Source of the DNA: Candidatus Schekmanbacteria bacterium
GTDB lineage: Bacteria > CSSED10-310 > JACPHN01
Length of the DNA stretch: 64,000 nucleotides
Assembly: GCA_016188575.1 (NCBI GenBank)
Contig: JACPHN010000082.1
Coordinates: 51,419-115,418 of the forward strand
Direction of reading: 5' to 3'
Part shown: positions 9,001 through 16,149 of the stretch, piece after piece
Layout: each line of letters begins with the position of its first letter
Position numbering within the stretch: position 1 is the stretch's first letter
Program-made: the position numbers and the translations under genes
Notes under the pieces: generated by a model
What the model was told of the DNA's origin: nothing
Databases searched by the model: none
The model's input: only the letters and a program-made list of their open reading frames with translations

Positions 9001-9376
9001 GGCGGGAATCGCCGACTGGGCCGGGGCATCACCCGCGTACACCGGGGCCGTTGAAGGCGAGGCGGTCCAGCTCGCCGCCGACGATGAGGCCGGAACTGGC
9101 GCCGATCTGCCTCCCGCGATTTCTGACGAGTTTACCGCGACGCTGCTGACGCCGACGCCAACCGCCACCGCGACCGCCACGCCGACGGTAAGCGCCACGC
9201 CGACGGTAACCGCCACACCCAGTCCCTCGCCACCCGGCGCCGTTCCCGCCACTGGCGGCCCCGCGTCGTGGCTGTTCGTGACCGCACCTGTGGCGTTGTT
9301 CCTGCTTTGCCGCGGGGCCCCGCGTCTCGGCGGCCGGCGTTCGCGCCGCCGTCGCCCTACCGCGCCGTGGCGCTGA
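6029..9376 (+). CDS. Giant secreted TIG/IPT-domain protein with Thr-Pro stalk and C-terminal anchor
   Basis: A 1115-residue exported protein of unknown function. It has an Arg-rich signal peptide (hydrophobic core AALAVVVLLLHVAAAVAG), then one IPT/TIG Ig-like domain (about residues 43-125, ITAISPASGFPGDAVAISG). About 500 residues follow with repeated 'GxLAVVDxxxxxIYFVD' blades, suggestive of a beta-propeller. Two copies of a roughly 120-residue module come next (ADVVSGALLLPAPLIRATDA and FDGFPLAPAPLVSARDADG). A short TPTATATATPT stalk, a single membrane segment and an Arg-rich tail end the protein. The ATG at 6029 has GGAG six bases upstream. The stalk-TM-Arg ending recurs in the amidase at 35625-39362 and resembles PEP/MYXO-CTERM-type sorting ends. 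The 3' end overlaps the convergent gene by 20 bases. Confidence 0.75.
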   Translation: MSRRRVPQCCECPLRSHRTRRAGAALAVVVLLLHVAAAVAGAAPVITAISPASGFPGDAVAISGSGLLDVNLVRFGALEVASFTIAGDDSIVAIVPPEATGGPIVVRGAGSEEAASLPFRVGRSTGAFATSWSSEPTGLDIVSTGPLAGTILLLDGGGGSDTVFLFDQSGRMLGHFDLDNFDAGTATGLCYIPSGPQSGNVGIVDDFKNDVFFRVTTGGISPVAPTAIEMDGTWSSLLTLSDVAVLGTDPYRLALLHDQIGSVVAGKIYFVEQDQTAPPFAGEIDLDALSPDIQAPSGLTYVGGGAQGGMLAVVDNASTGGKKIYFVDPQAGTLSSVAPNPVSLAALDLADPQAVAYVGAGTYAGALAVADQSADRVYFVDQAGALLGDFGVAGPGLISPDGIGFAPAGDHAGELAIGDTATDALVYFDVGGAVAAAGFDMGAVTAKTVQGVGFVADDAAGNVMLVVPQEDRVYFRAQDGSAGSLTPLDTAAAGAVDPEDADSVTRGPQTGLLAVVDRTLDAILFYAPTGELSSRLDMTSEITQPRGIAFISFGGLSGTYAVVNEATGAREIHFVDPTGAVVQTIPAGDVAAGGFGADRPLDLAFVLSGAERGRLALVNAETGDVPRVIFVLAGASDAALSGGGTGGAEALTMSALENGAASARAIYTVTLADSGLHDRAGTKVDGLRFRFSLSGGMSPAELVSGGARLVVGEQSWETGRDAGIEIVATGEAAAEVRAGTVVTGAVENTGTADLFDTGDGGEATAVLSIWLAASGVTDGGAMSLVVDEGDVDLDEHGSDFSDPGTQGLPLLAIDVEVTATELRFGSEPADVVSGALLLPAPLIRATDAAGNVDRDVAEAISLGLAAGAGTLTGTQSLAMAQGVADFGSSALRYQAVTDREIFGLQADDDAGAGADLAPALSSALTADVVAASLRFDAEPGTAFDGFPLAPAPLVSARDADGLIDQDFVELVSLSLLGGAGELAGEVSLPAVAGIADWAGASPAYTGAVEGEAVQLAADDEAGTGADLPPAISDEFTATLLTPTPTATATATPTVSATPTVTATPSPSPPGAVPATGGPASWLFVTAPVALFLLCRGAPRLGGRRSRRRRPTAPWR

Positions 9377-10340
9377 CCAACTCTTCAAACGGCGGCACGG
9401 GAAATCCACCCTGGCGCAGGTCGTCGGCGTCTTTGCGGTAGTCTTCCCAACCACATTCGCGTAGACCGTCGATCGCGAACTTGTCCAGCACCTCCGCACC
9501 ACCCTCGCGATCGGCCATGTGCACCAGGTTGTCTACGAAGTTGTCCAGCACTGCGGCGGGCACTCCGCGCCACGCGGCAATTCCGGTGATCGTGCGCGGT
9601 GGTGCTACGTAGACAATCCGCAGCGCCTTCCAAAAGCGATCCGAGTTCTTGGTCAAGCGGTCGAACATGTTCTTGTCCAGCACCGCGGCGTCTGCCGAGC
9701 GGTAAATGACGCCCATGACCGAGGACATGGGGCTGTCGGTCATGAGGATCTGACTGAAGTAGGACGCCATGTCGATTTTTCCGTTGAACATCAGCGTGTT
9801 GAAATACGGGATCTGGTCGCGCCCTACCTCGGTCATCGCGATTCGTTTCCCGGCGAGATCGGACAGAGTCTGGATAGGGCTGTTTCGCTCCACGACCAGC
9901 ATGGCCCGATAGGTCATCTCGCCCTTCTCATGACCGCAGACAATCGGATAGTACCCGCGCTGGTATCCGGCCGAGAGCAGGTAATGGGTGGACAGAGAGG
10001 CGAACCACGGTGGATCGGCGCCCGCATTCTGCCGCTGACCCAAGAAGCTCTCCATGTCGGCCAGCCGCCGGTAATAGCCGACACTCATGGAGATGACGCG
10101 TTGGCGCTGCACGAAGGCCAGGAACTTCTCGATGGCGCTGACCACGCGATCGACCGGCATGCCGGTGGTGTTTGGGTTGTAGAAGAGAAAGACCGACTCG
10201 GGCAATCCGTGAGCGCCGGGAGAGGCCTGGGCGACCGGTTCCGCGACCGCGTCCGCGGCGCTGGCCAGCGCGGTCCAGCAGGCGCCCAGCAACGCGCATG
10301 CTGCGAGCACCCACCTGACGGCAACCGCCGCGCGGTTCAT
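9357..10340 (-). CDS. PhnD-like periplasmic substrate-binding protein
   Basis: A 327-residue exported protein resembling phosphate/phosphite/phosphonate ABC-transporter binding proteins. It has a signal peptide (VRWVLAACALLGACWTALASA), the family segment LSDLAGKRIAMTEVGRDQIPY, and later MGVIYRSADAAVLDKNMFDRL. No permease or ATPase gene lies nearby, so it is an orphan binding protein; a sensing or scavenging role is possible. The ATG at 10340 gives a clean signal peptide but has no good ribosome site. Starts at 10376 or 10403 are also possible and would lengthen the leader. It converges with the TIG-domain gene. Confidence 0.65.
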   Translation of the reverse strand: MNRAAVAVRWVLAACALLGACWTALASAADAVAEPVAQASPGAHGLPESVFLFYNPNTTGMPVDRVVSAIEKFLAFVQRQRVISMSVGYYRRLADMESFLGQRQNAGADPPWFASLSTHYLLSAGYQRGYYPIVCGHEKGEMTYRAMLVVERNSPIQTLSDLAGKRIAMTEVGRDQIPYFNTLMFNGKIDMASYFSQILMTDSPMSSVMGVIYRSADAAVLDKNMFDRLTKNSDRFWKALRIVYVAPPRTITGIAAWRGVPAAVLDNFVDNLVHMADREGGAEVLDKFAIDGLRECGWEDYRKDADDLRQGGFPVPPFEELVSATAR

Positions 10341-10561
10341 CGGCGAAGCACTCGAGCAAAGAACACGGAAAAGCATGGCCTCACGGTTTTCGTCGGCAGG
10401 CATGACGCATTCCCGCGGCCGAGGGGGTTGCCGCTCGCGCGCAGGGTTCGTGCGCACCCACCCGCGGGTCGATTGTAGCAGGTGCGCCGTCGCGCGTGTA
10501 GGGGGAGCCAGGCGCGAAGGTCGAGCACGTCGGTGCCGTCATGGCGGCTCGGGCGCTCGGG

Positions 10562-11050
10562 CTACTGCCCCTCCGAGCCCGGCGCCGGCACTCTGATCAG
10601 CCAGCTCATTACCAGCGCGGGCGCCTGTCCCTCCGTTTCCGCCAGACCGAGCTCGACCGCAGTCTCCCCGGCTTCCAGGCGCTCGAAGACTTCGAAGCGC
10701 GTGGCGCCATCGGGCGCCGGGTCGTCGCTTAGCATCATCGGAATCCAATCCGGGCTCCCGCGCAGCCGGTAGCTCAGCGCTCCGGCGAAGGCGGCTCCTG
10801 CAGTCGTCGGCCGGCACGACACCCTGAGCGCCGCCAGCAGCCCCGGCCGCGGCGGTGCGGGATCGGTCCACGCCTGCACGGCGACCGCTCCGCCCGCAAG
10901 CTGCGCGGTCCACGTCGTCGGCACGGGAGAACCGCCGTTTGCAGCCGGTTCGCGCCCGCGATCCAGCCCGCCACCGCAGCTCGCCGCTGCGGCGATCAGA
11001 ACCGCCGCGGCGAGCGCACAGACCGGGCTCGAGCGCCCTTCGCCCGTCAC
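10562..11050 (-). CDS. Hypothetical lipoprotein
   Basis: A 162-residue protein with a lipoprotein signal ending in AAAASC followed by GGG, so it is likely anchored in the envelope. The rest is a compact, beta-rich-looking sequence with no family I recognise. Its ATG overlaps the stop of the upstream radical SAM gene by four bases, so the two are translated together and may act in one envelope-lipid pathway (inference). Confidence 0.65.
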   Translation of the reverse strand: MTGEGRSSPVCALAAAVLIAAAASCGGGLDRGREPAANGGSPVPTTWTAQLAGGAVAVQAWTDPAPPRPGLLAALRVSCRPTTAGAAFAGALSYRLRGSPDWIPMMLSDDPAPDGATRFEVFERLEAGETAVELGLAETEGQAPALVMSWLIRVPAPGSEGQ

Positions 11051-13029
11051 TGGTGGTCCGCCGTTCGCACCGGCTCCGCGGCCGGCACTTCCCTCGACTG
11101 CCGGCCGTTCACACCGGCCGGATGCGCGCCGTTTCGCCCATTACCGTTGCCGTTGCCGTTGCCGTGCCCATTGCTACCGCCCGGCCGCGGCAGCACGGCG
11201 CCTTCGGCCGCCGGACCCGAAGTCGCGCGAGCCGCGTCAGCGGACGCCTCACCATCCAGCGGGACCTCCTTGCCGCCGGCATAGATCGCATGCCGCCCCG
11301 CGGTCTTGAACCAATCCTTCGCGGACGCGGTCTGGTGCGTGTGCTCGACGATTTGACGCCACCCAACGCCGGTGTTGTACGCGCAAAAGCTGATCTCACC
11401 CATCTGTGTCCCATACGGCACCGTGCACATCTCAGTCCGTCGGAAGTCGTACGTCCACAGGTCCTGAAACCACATGCCGGCGACGAACAGCAACCGCCAG
11501 TCGTATTGGTGGGCATCCGCCTGGCCCGCAAAGTCGAGCGCTCCGGTTTGGCTCAAGAACTGGCGCACCAGGGTCGTGATACTGATAGGAGCGCGCTGCG
11601 GGTCGAAATTGCGCATCAGCGCCATCGTCGCCTGCGCCAGCGTCAGGGGCTTGGAACGGTTGGCATCGGCGATCACCTGCATGTCGTCCAGGAGCTGCTT
11701 GATATTGATGAAGTCGCCCAGCGGGACGCACTGCTTGGTCTTCTTGTTCACGAACAGAATCATTCCGGCGCCGCAGTTCGGGTGACACCCGCAGTTCATG
11801 GATCCTACCGAGGCGTTGGCCCCAAGCAGCACGTCGACGAAGTCTGAAAAGGGCGTGAGCGCCGCAAGCGGAAACCAATCCCGCACCGGGTTCGTGTAGC
11901 CGGACTGGCGGCAAACGTCGTTGGCCAGATGCGAGAGCGTATATCGCTGCGCCTTCCGCCTCTCGTCGGTGATTCCCTCGTCCCGCCCGGTAAAGGAGAC
12001 CGGCTGAAAGGAAACGACGGTCACTTTTTCGGCGTTTTCCACCGCGAACTGGACGATCTTGCCGACGTGGTGGTCGTTGATCCCATTGACGACAGTGACT
12101 ACGAGCACCACATCCACGCCGGCGGCGGCGAGGTTGTCGATGGCGCGCATCTTCACGTCGTACAGGTTTGCGACCTTGCGGTGGTTGTGAATTTCGTTGC
12201 CGATGCCGTCGAACTGCAGGTAAGCGATGCGTAGACCGGCCTCTTTGGCGCGTTTCGCCAGGTCGCGATCCTGCGCGAAGCGGATGCCGTTCGTCGACGC
12301 CTGAATGCAGAAGTAGCCGATTTCGTCGGCATAGCGGACGGCATCGAGGAAGAAGGGCGACAGCGTCGGCTCGCCGCCGCTGAAGTTCACGGACATCTGC
12401 CGCCGCGGCTTTGTCGTGAGTGAGCGGTCGAGGATCTGCTTGATGTCGGCCAGCGTCAGCTCGTGCACGTAGCCGACCTGATTGGCGTCCATGAAGCAGG
12501 GCTCGCACATCATGTTGCAGCGGTTGGTCAGGTCGATGGTGAGGACGGCGCCGCGGCCGTATTTGATCGTCGAGATCCCGTAGTCGCGAAGGCCGTTACT
12601 GACCGCCTTGAAGTCGCGGCCGCGAAACATGCTCTCGATGTGCGCGGTGAATGCGGGATCGACCGAAAGCACGTCGGAGAAGGCACCGTGGGCGGGGCAG
12701 GTTTTTTCGATGACGATCTTGCCGTCCTTCTCGCTGATGAGCGCCGGGATGTGGCCCGGGCTTTCCTCGATGAGAAAGCGCCAGTCTTTCTCCCCGGAAA
12801 GGACCTTGGCGCGCGCTTCCCTGACACACTCCGGGCACAGGGAATCGGTCTCGCGCGGCCAGCCCAGGGGTGGGCCGGAGAGCTCGCCTTTGCGGGGCTT
12901 CACGGCGGGAGCCCAGGCGGCCGCGAGGGGTGTGCGCGGCACCAGGCCATTGACGAGCTGCACCAACGGCCAGGCCATATTCATGGACCGCGCAACGGCG
13001 GTATCCAAAGCACGGACGAGAGAATCCAC
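11047..13029 (-). CDS. Radical SAM protein resembling tetraether/membrane-spanning lipid synthase
   Basis: A 660-residue radical SAM enzyme. The cluster motif is CNMMCEPC (CxxxCxxC) after IDLTNR. It is preceded by a Cys-pair, rubredoxin-like region (SLCPECVREA and KTCPAHGAF) and followed by NFSGGEPTLS, QASTNGIRFAQD and YLQFDGIGNEIHNHR. This order matches the archaeal Tes (MJ0619-like) family and its bacterial relatives, which join lipid tails across the membrane. A further Cys cluster (NCGCHPNCGAG) fits an extra Fe-S site. The C-terminus after about residue 600 is low-complexity Gly/Asn. The GTG start has AGGAGGG eight bases upstream. It follows queC by 11 bases and overlaps a lipoprotein gene. 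The lipid-coupling role is inference from family resemblance. Confidence 0.7.
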   Translation of the reverse strand: MDSLVRALDTAVARSMNMAWPLVQLVNGLVPRTPLAAAWAPAVKPRKGELSGPPLGWPRETDSLCPECVREARAKVLSGEKDWRFLIEESPGHIPALISEKDGKIVIEKTCPAHGAFSDVLSVDPAFTAHIESMFRGRDFKAVSNGLRDYGISTIKYGRGAVLTIDLTNRCNMMCEPCFMDANQVGYVHELTLADIKQILDRSLTTKPRRQMSVNFSGGEPTLSPFFLDAVRYADEIGYFCIQASTNGIRFAQDRDLAKRAKEAGLRIAYLQFDGIGNEIHNHRKVANLYDVKMRAIDNLAAAGVDVVLVVTVVNGINDHHVGKIVQFAVENAEKVTVVSFQPVSFTGRDEGITDERRKAQRYTLSHLANDVCRQSGYTNPVRDWFPLAALTPFSDFVDVLLGANASVGSMNCGCHPNCGAGMILFVNKKTKQCVPLGDFINIKQLLDDMQVIADANRSKPLTLAQATMALMRNFDPQRAPISITTLVRQFLSQTGALDFAGQADAHQYDWRLLFVAGMWFQDLWTYDFRRTEMCTVPYGTQMGEISFCAYNTGVGWRQIVEHTHQTASAKDWFKTAGRHAIYAGGKEVPLDGEASADAARATSGPAAEGAVLPRPGGSNGHGNGNGNGNGRNGAHPAGVNGRQSREVPAAEPVRTADHQ

Positions 13030-13040
13030 CGGGTACCCTC

Positions 13041-13862
13041 CTACGATTGAGAAAAATCGAGCACGCGCGTGGCGTAGGTGATCGGGTCAATGCAGCCTGC
13101 TTGGGCGAAGCCGCGCAACCGCAACACGCAACTGTCGCAACGGCCGCAGGCGACGAGATCGCTCGGATAATCCCGCGAGCCCGTCTGGGAGTCGATCGCG
13201 CCGGCGCTCGACGACGCCATGACGGGATCGTAACACGAGTGAGTAAGCGCGTACGGAGCTCCGAGTCGCATGCCCTCGCGGACGATGTCGGCCTTGGTCA
13301 GGTGGAGGAGCGGCGCATCGATCCGGTAGGTTGCCCGGCCCTCCACCCCTTCTCGGGTCGCCAGCGCGGCCAGGGACTCGAAAGCCCGAAAATACTCCGG
13401 CCGGCAGTCCGGGTAGCCGGAATAGTCGAGCGCGTTGGCACCGATGACGAGGCGATCGATCCCGCGCGCTTCGGCAAGTGCCAGGGCAATGGCGAGAAAG
13501 ATCGTATTGCGCGCGGGGACGTAGGTCGTTGGGATCGTGGTGAGTGGCGCGCCTTCGCCGCTCGCCCGCTGGATGGCGAGCCGATCCTTCGGGACCTCGA
13601 TGGCCATGTCGGTCAGGGATGAAGCCCCAATCGTGCCGAGTCCCAGCGGGATGACGACGTGGTCGCGGACACCGTAATACCGGCATACGCGTTTCGCGGC
13701 CGCGATCTCGACGACGTGGCGCTGGCCGTACTCGAAGGACAGCGCCACGATGGGAGCGCACTCCTGGGCGAGAGTGATCGCCAAGGCGGTGGTGGAATCG
13801 AGCCCTCCGCTCACGAGAACGACGGCCCCGGGTCCGTTTGCGCGCCTTTCCGCCGTGCTCAT
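13041..13862 (-). CDS. queC: 7-cyano-7-deazaguanine synthase QueC
   Basis: QueC makes preQ0 from 7-carboxy-7-deazaguanine, ammonia and ATP in queuosine synthesis. The PP-loop VLVSGGLDSTTALAI lies near residue 15, and the C-terminal zinc site is CGRCDSC. At 273 residues it is somewhat longer than usual (about 225-240). The ATG at 13862 is chosen because GAGAGG lies nine bases upstream; a GTG at 13868 is only three bases from it. It comes just after queE, so the two steps are encoded as an operon. queD and later genes are not in the window. Confidence 0.92.
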   Translation of the reverse strand: MSTAERRANGPGAVVLVSGGLDSTTALAITLAQECAPIVALSFEYGQRHVVEIAAAKRVCRYYGVRDHVVIPLGLGTIGASSLTDMAIEVPKDRLAIQRASGEGAPLTTIPTTYVPARNTIFLAIALALAEARGIDRLVIGANALDYSGYPDCRPEYFRAFESLAALATREGVEGRATYRIDAPLLHLTKADIVREGMRLGAPYALTHSCYDPVMASSSAGAIDSQTGSRDYPSDLVACGRCDSCVLRLRGFAQAGCIDPITYATRVLDFSQS

Positions 13863-13864
13863 CG

Positions 13865-14569
13865 TCACACGCCTCTCACGTCGGCGCCCCAGATCAGCTT
13901 GTGGACTTGCAGGTTCAGGCGGACGTCCAGTCCGTCTTCCAGGATCCAGCGCGAGAGCTCGGCCGCGGGAAGCACGCCGTGGACCGGTGAAAGAGCCACG
14001 TGGAAGCGCTGTGCGAGATGGTGGCGGTCAATGATCGACCGGGCCCACTCGTAGTCGGATCGATCGCGCAGCACGATCTTGATTTCGTCGTCGTGGTCGA
14101 GGCTGTCGAGGTTTTCCCAGCGGTTGGCGGCGCCTTCGCCGCTGCCGGGCGCCTTGAGGTCCATGATCGTGACGACGTCGCGCGGGACCTTGGCGAGATC
14201 GAGCGAGCCGCTGGTTTCCAGCAGCACGCGGTACCCGCGATCTTGGAGCTCCGCGAGAAGCCGCGGAGCCGCCGGCTGCAGCAAGGGTTCGCCGCCGGTT
14301 ACCTCGACGAGGCCGCATCGGGGATACGCCGCGAGCGCCGCGAAAATCTGCTCGAAGCTCATCGCTTCACCCTCGGAGAACGCGTACGGGGTATCACACC
14401 AGTGGCAGCGGAGGTTGCACCCGCTCAGCCGGATGAACAGGCACGGCAATCCCGCGAACCGAGATTCTCCCTGGATGCTGTAGAAAATCTCGTTGACGAC
14501 GATGCGCCGGCGCGGAAGATCCGCGGCGCCGTCTTCGGCGCTTGCCGGAACGCTCTGATCGCTACTCAC
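13865..14569 (-). CDS. queE: 7-carboxy-7-deazaguanine synthase QueE
   Basis: A radical SAM enzyme that turns 6-carboxytetrahydropterin into 7-carboxy-7-deazaguanine, the step before QueC. It contains FYSIQGESRFAGLPCLFIRL, the SAM cluster motif CNLRCHWCDTPY and VEVTGGEPLLQP. A GTG at 14569 with GGGAG six bases upstream gives 234 residues, a normal length. A longer reading to 14641 adds an Arg-rich stretch of no family resemblance. It sits about 100 bases after rpmI on the same strand, in the place where rplT usually lies. Confidence 0.9.
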   Translation of the reverse strand: MSSDQSVPASAEDGAADLPRRRIVVNEIFYSIQGESRFAGLPCLFIRLSGCNLRCHWCDTPYAFSEGEAMSFEQIFAALAAYPRCGLVEVTGGEPLLQPAAPRLLAELQDRGYRVLLETSGSLDLAKVPRDVVTIMDLKAPGSGEGAANRWENLDSLDHDDEIKIVLRDRSDYEWARSIIDRHHLAQRFHVALSPVHGVLPAAELSRWILEDGLDVRLNLQVHKLIWGADVRGV

Positions 14570-14668
14570 GAACGGCTCCCGAGCTGCGGCGCGACAGAAT
14601 CCAGGTTGTGCCGTCCGCCGCCTTCGGCCGCGTCGGGCCACGTCTGGAGCCCCCTGCGCGTGGCCTCG

Positions 14669-14872
14669 TCAGTCCTTGCCGTAGGGCAACAGGCGCTGCA
14701 CCTTGGCGCGGTCGCACTGCGCCAGGATCTCGCCCTGCCTGAGCCGCCGTTTTCGCTTGCGCGATTTCTTCGTCAGCATGTGGCTCTTGTACGCGTTGTT
14801 CCGCTTCACTTTTCCGGTGCCCGTGAAGCTGAACCGCTTGTATGCGGATCGGCACGACTTCATCTTTGGCAT
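14669..14872 (-). CDS. rpmI: 50S ribosomal protein L35
   Basis: A 67-residue, strongly basic protein with the L35 pattern: MPKMKSCRSAYKRFSFTGTG, then KSHMLTKKSRKRKRRLR and a C-terminal VQRLLPYGKD. It belongs to the 50S subunit. Its start codon follows immediately on the infC stop, as is common. The usual partner rplT (L20) is not downstream; queE is. Confidence 0.95.
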   Translation of the reverse strand: MPKMKSCRSAYKRFSFTGTGKVKRNNAYKSHMLTKKSRKRKRRLRQGEILAQCDRAKVQRLLPYGKD

Positions 14873-15661
14873 TTATACTTCCTCGTCTTGCTCTTCGAGA
14901 TCCCCGGCGAGCTCGTCGGACTCCAGGTCCGCGCCCTCATCGTCGTCTTCACCCTCGTCGTCGTCTTCACCCTCGTCGTCCTCGTCGTCTTCTTCGCCTT
15001 CGCCTTCTTCGCCTTCGCCGAGCTCGGCATCATAGTCGGCATCGACGGCCAAGTCCATGTCCTCTTCGAGCTCGGCCGCGGCTTCCACGTCTGCCTCTTC
15101 ACCCTCGGCCGTGACCTTGGGCCGCTGGCTGAGCTTCTTCAGGACTTCGTGGTTGGGCGTCAAGATGAGGGACATGTTGCGACCCTCGAGCTTCGCACCC
15201 ATTTCGACGAGCGCAATATCCGCTACCTGATCCGCCATGCTCGCAAGCTTGGCTTGCGCGATTTCCGTATGAGCCAGCTCACGCCCCCGGAACATCACCG
15301 TCACCTTGGCCTTGTTCCCGGCCAGCAGGAAGCGGCGAACATGGCGCAGCTTGAATTCAAAATCGTGCCGGTCCGTCTTCGGCCGCAGCTTGACTTCCTT
15401 TACCAGGATTTGCCGCTGCCTGCGCCGGGCTTGCTGTCCGCGCTTGGACTGCATGTACTTGAATTTTCCGAAGTTCATGATGCGGCAAACGGGTGGTTTA
15501 GCCAGGGGAGCGACCTCCACCAAGTCCAGACCAAACTCGACTGCCTGATCAATGGCCTTGCCTACGGGCATGATGCCAAGCTGCTCGCCATTCGGGTCGA
15601 TCACCCGAACGCTTTCGGCCTTGATCTGATCATTTATCCGGGGACCATCGTTGCGACTCGT
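14873..15661 (-). CDS. infC: Translation initiation factor IF-3 with acidic tail; apparent ACG start
   Basis: IF-3 binds the 30S subunit and proofreads start codons. The core is clear: GEQLGIMPVGKAIDQAVEFG, DLVEVAPLAKPPVCRIMNFG and KEVKLRPKTDRHDFEFKL. The true N-terminus lies upstream of the first ordinary start: SRNDGPRINDQIKAESVRVI matches IF-3. An ACG at 15661 stands six bases after a perfect AGGAGG (15668-15673). infC commonly uses a rare start codon (AUU in E. coli) so that IF-3 can regulate itself, and ACG would serve the same purpose. The last 75 or so residues are an Asp/Glu-rich tail encoded by short repeats, absent from standard IF-3. A hairpin with a T tract lies in the leader. Confidence 0.88.
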   Translation of the reverse strand, partial: TSRNDGPRINDQIKAESVRVIDPNGEQLGIMPVGKAIDQAVEFGLDLVEVAPLAKPPVCRIMNFGKFKYMQSKRGQQARRRQRQILVKEVKLRPKTDRHDFEFKLRHVRRFLLAGNKAKVTVMFRGRELAHTEIAQAKLASMADQVADIALVEMGAKLEGRNMSLILTPNHEVLKKLSQRPKVTAEGEEADVEAAAELEEDMDLAVDADYDAELGEGEEGEGEEDDEDDEGEDDDEGEDDDEGADLESDELAGDLEEQDEEV

Positions 15662-15691
15662 GGAACACCTCCTGCGGGTCTACTCCAGAAC

Positions 15692-15720
15692 AAAAAAAGC
15701 ATCAGGAACCGTCCCGACGC
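15692..15720 (-). terminator. Hairpin plus T tract in the infC leader (terminator or attenuator)
   Basis: On the minus strand GCGTCGGGA pairs with TCCTGATGC around a CGGT loop (with G-T pairs) and is followed at once by seven T. It lies between tRNA-Val and infC, ending 18 bases before the infC ribosome site. It may end the tRNA transcript or act as an attenuator for infC. Confidence 0.65.
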
Positions 15721-15822
15721 CTTTTTCGGAGTCTGTTGACGAAGATAGACAAGAATATCTCGATGCTAATGCTCGGAACCACCTTCTTCTTGCCGGCATC
15801 GCTCGGCCTACGAGCGTGGACA

Positions 15823-15894
15823 TAGGCACGAGCGGATTTGAACCGCTGACCCCTACCGCGTCAAGGTAGTGCTCTCCCACTGAGCTACGTGCCT
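15823..15894 (-). tRNA. tRNA-Val (GAC)
   Basis: The minus strand folds into a full cloverleaf. The acceptor AGGCACG pairs with CGTGCCT, with discriminator A. The D stem is GCTC/GAGC. The anticodon arm is CTACC-TTGACGC-GGTAG with anticodon GAC, and the T arm is AGCGG-TTCAAAT-CCGCT. The 3' CCA is not encoded. It has its own promoter just upstream. Confidence 0.93.
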
Positions 15895-15908
15895 TCAGGT
15901 GATGCGGT

Positions 15909-15937
15909 ATTGTAGTCAACCCCATCGTGCCTGTCAA
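15909..15937 (-). promoter_or_regulatory. Promoter of tRNA-Val (and perhaps infC-rpmI)
   Basis: On the minus strand, TTGACA (15932-15937) and TACAAT (15909-15914) are separated by exactly 17 bases, ending 14 bases before the tRNA 5' end. This is a near-consensus housekeeping promoter. Confidence 0.8.
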
Positions 15938-16021
15938 GCGACGCCGCGGCCCGGATTTTGCCGTCGGGCAGCGCCGCAGAGCTGCGGACGGAGTCCGTCG
16001 CCCGCCGCCGCAACCTGCGCC

Positions 16022-16050
16022 TTGACATCTCTTGGGGCTAACGCTAAGAA
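16022..16050 (+). promoter_or_regulatory. Probable promoter of the TPR gene at 16150
   Basis: TTGACA (16022-16027), a 17-base spacer and TAAGAA (16045-16050). Start of transcription would be about 90 bases before the ATG. Confidence 0.5.
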
Positions 16051-16149
16051 ACCGGCGACCTTCGCTATTATGGAAGGTTGAGAGTCCGCGAAAACGGATG
16101 GCAGGCGAGCCGGACCCCGGCTCTTCCGGATGGATGGGAGGTATCAAGA

